A DNA stretch of 64,000 nt. Source: Nematopogon swammerdamellus. Its lineage: Eukaryota; Arthropoda; Insecta; Lepidoptera; Adelidae. Positions 42,392 through 53,800 of this stretch are shown here, piece by piece. The position numbers and the translations under genes were made by a program. Below the pieces are notes generated by a model, which was given only the letters and a program-made list of their open reading frames with translations, made no database searches and was not told where the DNA came from. The number at the start of each line of letters is the position of its first letter. The stretch's first letter is position 1. Location of the stretch: NCBI GenBank assembly GCA_946902875.1, contig OX336343.1, positions 10,033,754-10,097,753 of the forward strand, given 5' to 3'.

Positions 42392-42786
42392 TTTTTTTTT
42401 AATGATAACAGACACGGTTGGCTACATCACCTACTACATCCGTGATGTCAGCCCATAACACCGGGTGAACTAGGTGCCATGTCAGTGCTTCCCTTCATTT
42501 CATGCCGGCGAGCATGCCGGCTACACTGAACTGGACGGAAAACACGAACTATTTACATAGCCGTTTCGACCGACGTTTCGCTCAGTGCGGTGGTACCAAC
42601 CCGGCCGGGATAAACCCTACCACCTAGTAAGGTAAGAAGGGACCGACAGTTTAACGTGGAATCCGAACCACGGTCAGCCTTCAACGGTCGAGCGGTCAGG
42701 TCACCCACGCAAGTGACCGCGCTCAGCATTGCTTAACAACAGTCGACTGACCGCACTACTGACACTACTGAGCTACCGAGGCTGAC
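42392..42786 (-). repeat. SINE-B with head
   Basis: Tail T-run at 42392-42400, 3' domain, shared body block ('CCCTACCACCTAGTAAGGTA'), B-box region, shortened 5S-like segment (about 42690-42735) and A-box region ending CCGAGGCTGAC at 42783. Confidence 0.88.
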
Positions 42787-43035
42787 GAATTCATTGAATT
42801 CATTCGAATCACCAGGTCATTCAATGTTTTTATTCTTCTTATTGGATACACAAACAGGAACACACCATTATATGTATAATGCACTTCATACCTATGTTAA
42901 AATCCATCAAACAGGCGTCCTTCGCGCAATCGGATAAAAAAGGTACGTTTTATGAGCATCGATCGCAGCAGACCTACCTACGTTACAATACAAAGTTTAC
43001 AGTAAACTGTAGAAAATCTGTGACTATAATGTACG

Positions 43036-43227
43036 AGTATATATGGAATGCTGTCCCTGCTCATATATTCCCCCCCAAAGTACAGTCTCGGGTACTTCAA
43101 GAGGGGCGTGAATCGGCACCTGTCAGGCCGGCATGGCATTCGCAACCCCCGCATACGACCGAATGTCCATGGGCGTCTTTAGAGACCTTATGGGTGGCTC
43201 GGCGCCATATATCACGCTTTCGACCGA
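43036..43227 (+). pseudogene. LINE 3'-end fragment, same family as 53.4-53.7 kb
   Basis: 'TGGAATGCTGTCCCTGCTCA' through 'GGCACCTGTCAGGCCGGCAT' to 'ACCTTATGGGTGGCTCGGCG'. Slightly frameshifted and without upstream RT. The 144-residue open frame here is not a host gene. Confidence 0.8.
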
Positions 43228-43269
43228 CCGCACCACCACAGCGCACCACTGAGCTACCGAGGCTGACAA
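43228..43269 (-). repeat. SINE-B head fragment joined to the LINE end
   Basis: 'CACCACTGAGCTACCGAGGC' is the reversed A-box end of SINE-B, directly abutting the LINE 3' end where an A-tail would be expected. Confidence 0.65.
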
Positions 43270-44599
43270 TTGTTTATTCAGGAACAATCATAATTTTAGA
43301 AGTTGTTTGCTAACGAGCCTGCGATAGTCGTGGTCAATTGTCAAGACGGCTCGTCCGCGCTCATAGACCTAGGCTAGATGGATGTTTAGATACAAATACG
43401 GTACCTAGATCAGTGCGAATACGCACATTTCATACCACGCACAGCACGGGCGCACAGTGGTTAAGGCACATACGTGGGAATTTTGGAAATCGTTATATTT
43501 CGATTTCTAGTTCTACTTCTCTAACCAAGTTACTTTTTTAGATATTCTAAAAAAGTAGACATGATTACTTCTTCAAAAAATATATGTTATTGATACATCC
43601 TTTATAAAGAAGAATCGGTAGTTTGACATTTAAATTCCAATTATTAATTTACTAAAAATATTTTTTAGGCTCCTTTTTGGAGACACTACTCAATCAAAAT
43701 GATTGTCTACTGTCTATCACATCAATTCTATGATAAATACCAAAATGTTGCGAACACCTCTCGCCTTTTTTCCGAGGTACAGTTCCCGAGGAGGGGAGGG
43801 AAGAGGGCCCTCCCTCCTGCCTCCCCTTCCTCCCCTCCCGCGCAGGGAAGGGAGGAAGGGGAGGCAGGAGGGAGGGCGACTCATGGCACATTTCAGTAGG
43901 TGCGAGTACGTAATGAATGAATGAGTGAGTGCGGTGCAGAGCAGTGACAGTACGACAGTACCTATTTAGTATTCTGTGGCAGTGATCCCCCCCCGTGCTT
44001 CACACCTCAAATGTTGATGGTAATCCACCTACATCTAATCGCGCGCAGGTAGGTAGGTATTTATTACTTAAAGCACTAAAAGTTACTTTCTGAAGGCACC
44101 TAAATAAAAACCCAATCTATCACAATTGATGTGACCCTAGGTAATGAGCAAGCATGGGGATGGGGCAGGTACTTTTATAGCGTAAAACCATCTTGAAAAG
44201 TGAAAGAATGTAACTTTGAAAACCGTAAAGTGAAATTTTAATAACGATGCGCGACTTGCCACTGCGGGTACCTACTATTGGATAATTATTAATTGCAACA
44301 CGCTCAGAGATGGAGCTGAGAATATTTTTCTGTTTTTTTGCTCACAGCTCAAGTCTCCGATAACGTAGAGTTATGAATTATCATCTTGAGAAGTGACAGA
44401 ATGTAACAGTGAAAACCGTATCTAAATCGATTAAGTTGTTCTCGAGTTATAAGGATATTTATTATTATATACGAGCATATAATATACAGGATGTTTCAGG
44501 ATAGGGTTTCGTAACTTAAGGGTTAGAAAGGGGTCCATATTTAAAGACGAAAAGCTCTGAAACTTTTTCCCAAATTCGGTCGTTTTATAGTACTTTTTG
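43270..44599. other. Intergenic with one strong GC hairpin
   Basis: Apart from the inverted repeat at 43807-43877, no gene is recognised. Positions 44170-44240 and 44385-44420 share 'AGTGA.AGAATGTAAC..TGAAAACCGTA', a short duplication. Confidence 0.4.
43807..43877. repeat. 33-bp inverted repeat, pyrimidine/purine arms
   Basis: Left arm GCCCTCCCTCCTGCCTCCCC... (43807-43839), loop GCGCA, right arm 43845-43877. One mismatch. The arms are purely pyrimidine on one side and purine on the other. Confidence 0.9.
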
Positions 44600-44975
44600 T
44601 TAGAAGCGAGCAATGGAGCGAGCCATGCTGGGAATATCGCTACGTGATATGGTGCGTAACGAGGCAATCCGCCGACGCACCAAAGTAGTCGATATTGGAC
44701 ACCGGGTGGCTAAGCTCAAGTGGCAGTGGGCTGGGCACGTTAGCCGAAGAGACGATGACCGTTGGAGTAACCGTGTCCTACACTGGCGGCCGTGGACAGG
44801 AAAACGGAGTGTGGGAAGACCACCCGCCAGGTGGGACGACGACATCAAGTACGCCGGCGGAAATCAGTGGTTCCGTATCGCTGAAGGCCGGGAGGACTGG
44901 AGGAAAATTGGAGAGGCGTATGTCCAGCAGTGGACGCTTACACGCTGACTGACTGACTGACTGACTGACATAGTA
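44600..44975 (+). pseudogene. RTE-like LINE C-terminal fragment with (TGAC)n tail
   Basis: Open for 111 codons from 44613 to TGA 44946-44948. It contains MERAMLGISLRDMVRNEAIR, KWQWAGHVSRRDD, GRPPARWDDDIK and the final VQQWTLTR. This is the conserved tail of RTE-type LINE polyproteins in insects (GHVxRRxD, GRPxxRWxDD). It is followed by (TGAC)n at 44947-44969, the family's short tandem-repeat 3' end. RT and endonuclease are absent, so it is a 5'-truncated insertion despite the intact frame. Confidence 0.88.
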
Positions 44976-46314
44976 CTTTTTGGTGAAAATCGTTTCATCG
45001 AGCTTTGGTGAACGGTTAACGTCCACAACGTGTACAAAATGCGTGCGCGCGTTTCTGTCTAAACATTCCGCGGCGTACACACATCACTCGTTACCTAAAT
45101 GAAAGAGGAATATTGAAAATGAAAACCAGGCGAGCTTTTCATTAAGCATGTCTTGTTTTCAAAGTTGTACAATCGGAAACACCGGAATACCTTCATGAAA
45201 AGCTTACCTGGTCCCGGAACATACATAATCACGACACTAGAGCTAGGGGCCATCTTCTCGTAGTACCGCGTCATGTCTCAGCAGGTTTTGAGGGGTCATT
45301 CAGGTACTGTGCAACCAAGTGCTGAAACAATCTTCCTCCACCTTTGCGTGAAGAGCGCACTAAGAACTAAGTATATACTCTTTTCGAGCCGCCTGCAAGC
45401 CTTGGTTGTTGCAGTGCCAACGATCTGACCTCTTGGGTTGAATCTCATTCATAGTAATTAATTTCTTTTTTGTAATAATGTTTGTTTTATTTATAGTCGG
45501 TAGTGTAATTGTATGTTAATTTATAATACGTATGTTTGTTTATGTTGTATTTTATTTTATTTCTCACATTATTTTGTTGTAAAGTTCTGGTTAGTTTTCC
45601 ATATTTATGATAAATTTAGTTTTTTAGTGTTTTTGGTAGGAATTTAAGGTTATCTTTCTTGTTTTGTTATTTACTTAACAGTTCTCACAATTGTTTTTTT
45701 TTTGCTATCAATGTATGTCTAGCCTGTAAGTAAAAGAAAATGTATTTCCCGGCAAAATGGGTTCAACTGAAAATCAGCGCAATAGGTATCTATGGCACAC
45801 GCTGAGTTGAGCCCAATTTGTCGCCAATATTGCTTAATTATTGTGTTGTATTTTGAAATTGTAATCCGAAATGGCGACAAATAAACGTTTCATTTCACCT
45901 TTATTAAATAAACATAAAATGACTAACCTACATGCTTAACTAAACTTAGTTGAATGTAACTTCATGTAGGTAATCCAAACATTGACTTATATATTACTTT
46001 AGCATATCACTGAATCCAAACACTTAAATTTGAATGACAACAAAAGAAAAAGAGGACTATCTAGCTAGGTAATTGCACTCCCTAGACTTAGACAGCACTG
46101 TTGCCAAATCTCACTGTCCATCGAGTTTTAATTACCATTTTAAATTTTTGTATGAAAAAAAAATACGGAATTTCGGTTTGAGTCATAAGGATTTTTTTCT
46201 TCAAATAATGAGTACTTTCTATTCCTGAAGTTTCTCAAGCCTATCCTGCAACATCCTGTATATCCGACGAGCATGCTGAAGAACTTTATGAGAATGGAAG
46301 AAGCGGCATCTAGG
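44976..46314. repeat. Unclassified; LINE-UTR-like end at 45730-45905
   Basis: 'GGCAAAATGGGTTCAACTGA' and 'GCGACAAATAAACGTTTCAT' resemble 3' untranslated ends of lepidopteran LINEs; an AATAAA lies at about 45880. Upstream 45200-45450 is possibly part of the same insertion. No reading frame recognised. Confidence 0.4.
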
Positions 46315-46415
46315 TGTGTCAGGTCAGGACAGGATCGTGGCACGTGGAGATCCGTCGTCTGTACCTAGCCCACCGGGAAACAAGCGTGACGCTATGTATG
46401 TATGTACGAGTATAT
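46315..46415 (+). pseudogene. Possible LINE C-terminal remnant with (TATG)n tail
   Basis: 'CAGGATCGTGGCACGTGGAG' reads DRGTWRS in one frame, the type of ending seen in RTE-related LINE tails, followed by stops and TATGTATGTATG. Short and uncertain. Confidence 0.4.
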
Positions 46416-46639
46416 TATATTGACGTACGTTACTCGGTCGTCGGTCGCGCGCCCGTAGCAACTTCGCTTTATTTATTAGGAATTGATAAGCCCTTCGTAT
46501 CACAAGTAAGATGGCGCCGACGACGTAGTAACAAGTAAGTGTATCGCGCCGTCTATCGGTGTATCTATCATACTTTTGTAGTTAATATTTATAATCATAC
46601 GGTAGATGGTGCTGAAAAAAAAACACGCTTCTTGTATGG

Positions 46640-46918
46640 GGACCCCCTTATTTTTAAGTTTCCGTATCCCGTACGGAAGCCTATTTCTAAGCCTACGCCG
46701 TCTGTCTGTCCGTCCGTCTGTCTGTCCGAGGGCTGTATCTCTTGAACCGTAATAGGTAGCCCGTTGAAATTTTTACAGAATATGTGTTCTTATGGCGGAT
46801 ATAACAACAAATAATAAAAAATAGAAAAAGTAAAAAATTAAGGGGGGTTCCCATACAAGAAACGTGTTTTTTTTTGTGGTGTGGAACCTCGGTGCGCGAG
46901 TCCGACTCGCACTTGTTT
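46640..46918 (+). repeat. Dispersed 'GGTTCCGTAC' repeat, copy
   Basis: 'CCCGTACGGAAGCC', the CTGTCTGTCCGTCCGTC tract, 'GGGCTGTATCTCTTGAACCG', 'TTCCCATACAAGAAACGTG' and the end 'GCGCGAGTCCGACTCGCACT'. Colinear with the split copy at 25508-26704. Confidence 0.8.
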
Positions 46919-47095
46919 TTACTTTTTGGTTTTTTTTATTATTTGTTAAAATATTCGCCGTAATAACAGATATTCTGTGAAATTTCAACCGGCTACCTAC
47001 GTTCAAAAGATACAGCCCTAGGATAGACAGACAGACAGACGTCGTAGGTTTAGTAAGGATTCCGTATGAATACGGAAACCTTATAACCTTACATC
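46919..47095 (-). repeat. Inverted partial copy of the same dispersed repeat
   Basis: Reversed 'CGGCTACCTACGTTCAAAAG', 'ACAGCCCTAGGATAGACAGA' and the end 'CCGTATGAATACGGAAACC'. Lies tail-to-tail with 46640-46918. Confidence 0.75.
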
Positions 47096-47254
47096 TAAGT
47101 ACCTAGGCACTCACATAAAAATACGTTTATGTGGGTAGTCCATTACAACCAAAATGGTTTTTCAAAAACAAATTCCGATTGTTCATTAAATTTGCAAGCT
47201 CAAATTCAAACAAATTATTGAATGGAAATTTCATTACAGACTAAGGATTCTATT

Positions 47255-47505
47255 AAATGTGTACCTTAAGCGAATGTTTTTTTGAAACATTTACACAGAA
47301 ACATCGAAACTTTGGGGCGCGGCCATCCACATTTGTATGAAAACCATAGAGAAATAATGTTTTTGTTTCATGTTTTTTTCGAAAGATTACACAGAAACAA
47401 CGAAACATTGGGGCGTGGCCACACACATTTGTATGAAAACAAATATTTTTGTGTAATGTTTCTTGTGTAATGTTTCGAAAAAAACCTGCGCAGGAGACGC
47501 GGCAT
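47255..47505. mobile_element. MITE-like repeat, 'GTTTCGAAAAAAACCTGCGC' family
   Basis: Two internal direct copies (about 47277-47350 and 47370-47445) share 'ACACAGAAACA(T/A)CGAAAC.TTGGGGC', and the right end is 'CAGGAGACGCGGC'. Related to the element at 55108-55252. Confidence 0.65.
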
Positions 47506-47665
47506 TATGTATGTAACGTGTCCCGGTCCGTCCGACCGAATATGTTTCTAAATTCTATCGAGATCGAAATCATTCTAACAATTTAACAACACAAAAAAAC
47601 CTTTACTTACACACACTATCTATAGCTAGCTAAAGGTATCAAGTCGTAACACAAATTAATTGGAC

Positions 47666-47673
47666 TATAAAAT
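47666..47673 (+). promoter_or_regulatory. Candidate TATA box for the gene at 47755
   Basis: TATAAAAT 89 bp before the first ATG, with a TCAATC-type initiator near 47689-47694. Position fits a short 5' UTR. Confidence 0.5.
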
Positions 47674-47754
47674 TAACAGTTTCACCTTCAATCTGCGCTT
47701 TTACCTACCATTAAAGAAATCCGCTGCAGCGCTTTATTGGCAAAAAGGCAGTTT

Positions 47755-47854
47755 ATGAACATGTCAGCTCTTGGGTGGGCTGGAGTTTCTCTGATTGTGT
47801 TGCTTGCCGCTGGATATGTCGAGAAAACGAGTGCTTATTTGGTGGGATCTGGAT
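47755..47854 (+). CDS. Exon 1: signal peptide exon
   Basis: Encodes MNM...YLVGSG plus one base of the next codon; donor T|GTAAGAG at 47855. Reading on into the intron gives a 108-codon frame that I consider intron read-through. Confidence 0.6.
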
Positions 47855-50800
47855 GTAAGAGATGTCTTCATAATTTTAATACGATAACTGTGGTGATATT
47901 GCTGTTTTTGAAATCAAAGTGGTGGAAACTTAAAAATTCAAAAATACTTCAAGCCAAAAATGGTAAAACTCTCAAGAAAATATACCGCAGACGCCGTTTC
48001 GTCCATTCGTTCCGTTCGGGTCAATTTTGTTTTGTATTTGGGGGCGGATTTTTTTACCTATGAGTTCTGTTTCTATAGCTAATTAGCAAAAACGCGTTCG
48101 GTAAATTCGCTAGTGTTCTCTATTTACTCGTATTCGATGCGATTTACTCTCCGCTGAGTCAATGAGAGCAACTGTGTTGGTTCTGTAGGTTTGTACAGCC
48201 GAAAGTGCCACCTGGAAGGAATGTCCTAAATATATCATTAAATTATTATTTCTTCGTTCGTTTATTAATGACCATTAAAGAAATCTATTCAATTCGTTCG
48301 TCTTCTATGCGTTCGTAAACCATTCATCTTATTACGATGAAACTTTGGATATAAATTCATTCGAGCGGAGCCGCGGGCAATATCAAGCTGAACATTTTTA
48401 TTAGCAGTTTTAACCGTACTATGTGCCGCTTTAAATATAAAATAAATATTTCCAGTCAACGTTCGTTTTGCCCAACTGCTGCCAACAGACCCAAAGTACC
48501 AGCTTCTGCGACAGATTCTCCTCAAAAAGAATACCCAAGCCCTTGTGCGTCGCTGCAGAATTGACACCATCGAATGTGGGGCAGCTCTAGCCAGGACGCG
48601 GTTCAAGGCCAGCAAGCAGTTCTATGCCTTGGCCAAAGCTGTCGTCGCTTATGTCAAGTCGGAGTCCAGTGCCAGACCAGCGGGATACGTCGGTAAGGAA
48701 AACTAGGTCAATGACGAACATTAGGGAATATGTACCCATACCTCGTGACCGATTTTAAGTGACTCTTGGAACCAGTGACCATGCGTGTTATCTGGACTAA
48801 CCCCTCCCCCAATCCCAAATTTCACGTGATATTCCACAACTTACTGTTTTTCAATGTATTTATTTCGTTTGAGCATTAATTGCTCATAAATCGATCGACA
48901 ATCGATTTTCGAGTATGGTGCCTGAGGCCGGGGTGGAGAGGGGCGTTTTTTTTTTTTTTTTTTTTTATGGAGCCTGACACGGTTGGCTACATCACCTACA
49001 ACATTCGTGATGTCAGCCCATAACACAGGGTGAACTAGGTGCCATGTCAGTGCTTCCCTTCATTTCATGTCGGCTACACTAAACTGGACGGAAAACACGA
49101 ACTATTTACATAGCCGTTTCGACCGACGTTTCGTTCAGTGCGGTGGTACCAAACCGGCCGGGATAAACCCTACCACCTAGTAAGGTAAGAAGGGAAGGGA
49201 CCTACAGTTTAACGTGGAATCCGAACCACGGTCAGCCTCCAACGGTCGAGCGGTCACCCATCCAATCTCTGACCGCGCTCAGCGTTGCTTAATAACAGTT
49301 GACTAACCAACCGCGCCACTGAGCTACCGAGGCTGACGAATTTTCTCATAAACAAGTATGAACATGTTTGCTAATAAGCATGCTAGTATTGGCCAGTCCT
49401 TCGCGGAGAGGTGTGTTTCCTAATAGTCCTGTAATAGTCCTATTTCTTCTTTTTTTTTTTCTTTCGTACTGACAAAAGTTTTTGGACGCATTGTATTGCA
49501 AGCAATAAATTGATTTTGTTCAGTTCTGTACGGATAGCCACTTGATTTTCCATGATTCTGGCAGAGAAGCCTGCTAGTAAATGACATTGTGTACAAAATT
49601 GTGTATTGGAATGTTTGCTTTGAGCACGCTTATTCAGGAGCATGCAAAATTGTGTACAGTTGAAGAGCAATGCTCAACGGTATGCTATTTTAGTAGCATG
49701 TCTTTTGGATGAATACTCGTTCCAGGCCATTTAAAAAACCGGCCAAGTGCGAGTCGAACTCGCGCACTGAGAGTTCCGTATCGCCATGTCATGGCCAGCG
49801 CCACTCACGCCATCTATGGCGTGTTTATGAAATGCTACATATTAGTTAAAATGCTTCTTACTATTTTCGGTAGATGGCGCGCGCGCATACACTTTTTAGT
49901 TTCTACTATGGAAACCCCGTGATGTTTTTACTTTTTCTTATTTTTATTATTTGTTGTTATTAATAAGTAATAACCGAGGTAATAACACAAATTCTGTGAT
50001 TTCAACGGGCTACCTATTACGGTTCAAGAGATACAGCCCTCGGACAGACGGACCTACAGACAGACAGACAGACAGACAGACGGTGTAGGCTTAGTAATAG
50101 GGTCCCGTACCGGATACGGAACCCTAAAAAAAAGAAATTATATTTATATCGTACCTACTTATTTTTAAATTTCGAATGAATGATATATTCAAATTGTATT
50201 TGCTGCCAGTTCTAAATGACAATGGAGTCACAGATGCGATGATAGGAGTACCCTCACTTCTTAATTATTTTTTTTATCAAAAATATTCGCGGACGCGCTA
50301 CGTTATCGTTGGCCAGAGCTGTGTATAAAATTCTCACCGCCATCTATAAGCGCGAATCGCAATTTTTATTCACCTGGCTTCAGTCAGCGCGTAAGCGTCC
50401 ACGGCTGGACATACGCCTCTCCATTTTTCCTTCAGTCCTCCCGGCCTTCAGCGGTACGGAACCGTTACTTTCCGCCGAGATGTCGTCGTCCCACCGGGAG
50501 GGTGGTGGTCTTCCTACACTCCGATTTCCTATCCATGGCCCTATCCAGTACTTTGGGTCCACGTGGATCTGGGAACGGTCTCGCGGGTATACGCTCGCAC
50601 TCTGGTGATGCAGAGACAGCTCGGTTATTTGAGTACCTGAGTGGAGCGGCAGACAAAGTCCAAGAGCGGTTCCCCACCGCGGATTTGGTTCTTCTTGGAG
50701 ACTTCAATGCCCATCACGAGGCATGGCTAGGCTCCAGGAGAACTGACTTCGCGGGGAGAGCCGCCTACGACTTCGCCCTGACGCATGACCTGTCTCAACT

Positions 50801-53800
50801 GGTAGACCAGCCCACCAGGCTGCCAGATATAGACGGTCATGAACTCTCTCTGCTGGATCTTCTGCTGACTGCGAACCCCACTGGATATAAGGTCGCAGTG
50901 AGAGCCCCGCTGGGTTCCTCTGATCATTGTTTAGTGGGGTCCGCGATGCCATCTTCGCCTCCTCAGTCCCGTACTGGAGGAACGCGTCGAATTTGGCACT
51001 ACGCGTCAGCAGATTGGGATGGTATGCGAGAACTCTTCGCAACCTACCCTTGGAGAGAGATTTGCTTCAGTTCGGACGATTCCACGCAATGCGCTAATAC
51101 CGTTGCCGAGGTGGTTCTGGGGGCAATAGAAATGTTTATTCCCAGCGCCTCTGTCTACCTTCGTGGTAAAAGCCAACCATGGTACAGCCGCGACTGCGCT
51201 GATGCTGTCGCAGGTAAATGCGCAGCTTATCGTGCATGGTCGCGCGCTCGTGTCGGACGTGATTCGAACGCATCCGAACTGAAGAAGGAATACAACCGCC
51301 TCTCCAGATCCTACAAAAGGGTTATTGCCAGGGCCAAATTTGACCACATCGGTAGAATCGGAGATAGACTGAACCAGCAACCAACTGGGAGCCGTGAGTT
51401 CTGGTCTCTGGCCAAATCTATCGAGTCAAATTTCTGCCGCTCCTCTCTTCCACCTCTGCAGTGTCCTAGAGTCTCACTTGCCCACTCCGCAAAGGAGAAA
51501 GCCGACTTACTAGTATCTCTCTTTGCGGGGAATTCCAACCTGGATATGTGAGAACTCCATGCCGGAAGTGCAGTTTCGACAATGGACTGTACGGGCGGAG
51601 CTTCTCTCCCTAGACGTCAAGAAGGCGAGTGGGCCGGATAGGATTCCAGCATTGATGTTGAAAAGGTGTGATCCCGAGCTGGCTCCAGTGCTGACGCACC
51701 TATTCCGTCTCTCCTACTCCAATGGCCGTGTGCCGGCGGCCTGGAAATCTGCGTTTGTGCAAGCGGTCCCCAAAAAGGGTGACCGCTCAAACCCGTCAAA
51801 CTACCGACCTATAGCGATTACCTCCCTTCTCTGTAAGGTGATAGAGCGCATTATCAATACGCAGCTCATGAAGTACCTGGAGACGAATGACCTTATCAGC
51901 GATCGGCAATACGGCTTCCGGCCAAAACGATCTGCTGGCGTACGTCACTCGCCTTTGGGGGGAATCGCTTGAAGGTCATGGTGAATCCTTGGCAATTGAC
52001 CTTGATATTGCCAAGGCATTTGATCGGGTTTGGCACAAGTCGCTCTTGGGCAAATTGCCGGCTTACGGACTTCCTTCTGGCCTCTGTGACCGGGTCGCCG
52101 ACTTCCTACATGGGCGTAGCATTCAGGTCCTAGTGGACGGTTGCTCGTCGGACGCCATGTCAGTGAACTCCGGTGTACCACAAGGATCTGTGTTGTCACC
52201 CACGCTGTTTCTTCTGCATATCAATTATATGCTGTCTCTGGGCAACATACATTGTTATGCGGATGACAGTACGGCACACGGATCCTACACCAGTCACCCT
52301 TCAGCCAGTCGGGATATTGTGGATGAGAAGAGGCGAAGACTTGTGACTGAGTTCGAACACACACTCGGCTCTATTTCCGAATGGGGCCGTAGTAATTTGG
52401 TCGGGTTCAACGCTTCCAAGACACAAGTTTGCGCGTTCAGTGCGAAGAGAGCGGCATTCACACCGGCTCCTTCATTCCAAGGCACGTCGCTTAAATTAAA
52501 CAAACACCTCGGGGTCCTCGGAGTCGAACTGTCGCATGACTTGAACTTTCGTCGCCATATCGAGGGGAAGGCCAAGCTGGATTCTAAAAAGCTGGGCGTA
52601 CTCAATAAGGTGCGACTGTACTGCACGCCGGTCCAAAGGCTGCTTTTGTATAAATCGCAGATCAGGTCCTGCTTGGAGTACTGCTCGCACCTGTGGGATG
52701 GCTCTGCCAAATACCAGCTTGCGCCTTTGGACTCGATCCAGCGTCGAGCCGTGCGACTAGTGGGTGACCCCGAAGTGTCTCGCGATCTAGAACCACTGCA
52801 ACACCGTAGGGATGTCGGCTCTCTAAGTGTGTTCTATCGCTTATTCCATGGGGAGTGCTCGGAGGAGCTGTTTAACGCAATCCCGCCGTCCCCTTTCCAC
52901 CTCCGCACCACACGCACTGGGCAGGGATTGCATCCATAGGGATGCCTACGACTTCGCCCTGACGCATGACCTGTCTCAACTGGTAGACCAGCCCACCAGG
53001 CTGACAGATATAGACGGTCATGAACTCTCTCTGCTGGATCTTCTGCTGACTACGAACCCCACTGGATATAAGGTCGCAGTGAGAGCCCCGCTGGGTTCCT
53101 CTGATCATTGTTTAGTGGGGTCCGCGATGCCATCTTCGCCTCCTCAGTCCCGTACTGGAGGAACGCAGGGATTGCATCCATAGGGATGCAATCCCTGCCC
53201 AGTGCGTGTGGTGCGGAGGTGGAAAGGGGACGGCGGGATTGCGTTAAACAGCTCCTCCGAGCACTCCACATGGAATAAGCGATAGAACACACTTAGGGAG
53301 CCGACATCCCTACGGTGTTGCAGTGGTTCTAGATCGCGAGACACTTCGGGGTCACCCACTAGTCGCACGGCTCGACGCTGGATCGGGTCCAAAGGCGCAA
53401 GCTATAGACGCAGCGTATAGACGCTGGACTTACCGCGGATGCGTACTAATCGATTCTGCAGATCTTTCCTCTACAGAACCGGTAAACTCTGGAACGCTCT
53501 CCCTGCTCATATATTTCCCCCCAAGTACAGTCTCGGGTCCTTCAAGAGGGGCGTGAATGGGCACCTGTCAGGCCGGCATGGCATTCTCAACACCCGCATA
53601 CGACCGAATGTCCGTGGGCGTCGTTAGACACCTTATGGGTGGCTCGGCGCCAATGTCGCGCTTTCAATAAAAAAAATAAAAAATGGCCGTCACGGTTACT
53701 CCAACGGTTGACGTCTCTTCGGCTGACGTGCCCAGTCATGTGCCACGTGACAATACATAAATTATTATAAAATTTGAGTTTAGTAACACATAGACCAGGA

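Larger units (their letters stand above)
50546..53672 (+). mobile_element. CR1/Jockey-type LINE, 5'-truncated and rearranged
   Basis: Non-LTR retrotransposon in intron 2, transcribed in the gene's direction. The N-terminus of the endonuclease is missing, the coding region is frameshifted twice, and 52940-53401 is a rearranged insertion built from pieces of the element itself. The C-terminal coding end and 3' UTR follow at 53440-53672, ending in 'TTTCAATAAAAAAAATAAAA'. Truncated 3' ends of the same family lie at 2000, 9730, 43036 and (reverse) 59430. Confidence 0.9.

Noticed and set aside
42879..43313. 144-residue plus-strand gene
   Set aside because: Its C-terminal two thirds are a LINE 3' end read partly out of frame, plus a SINE fragment.
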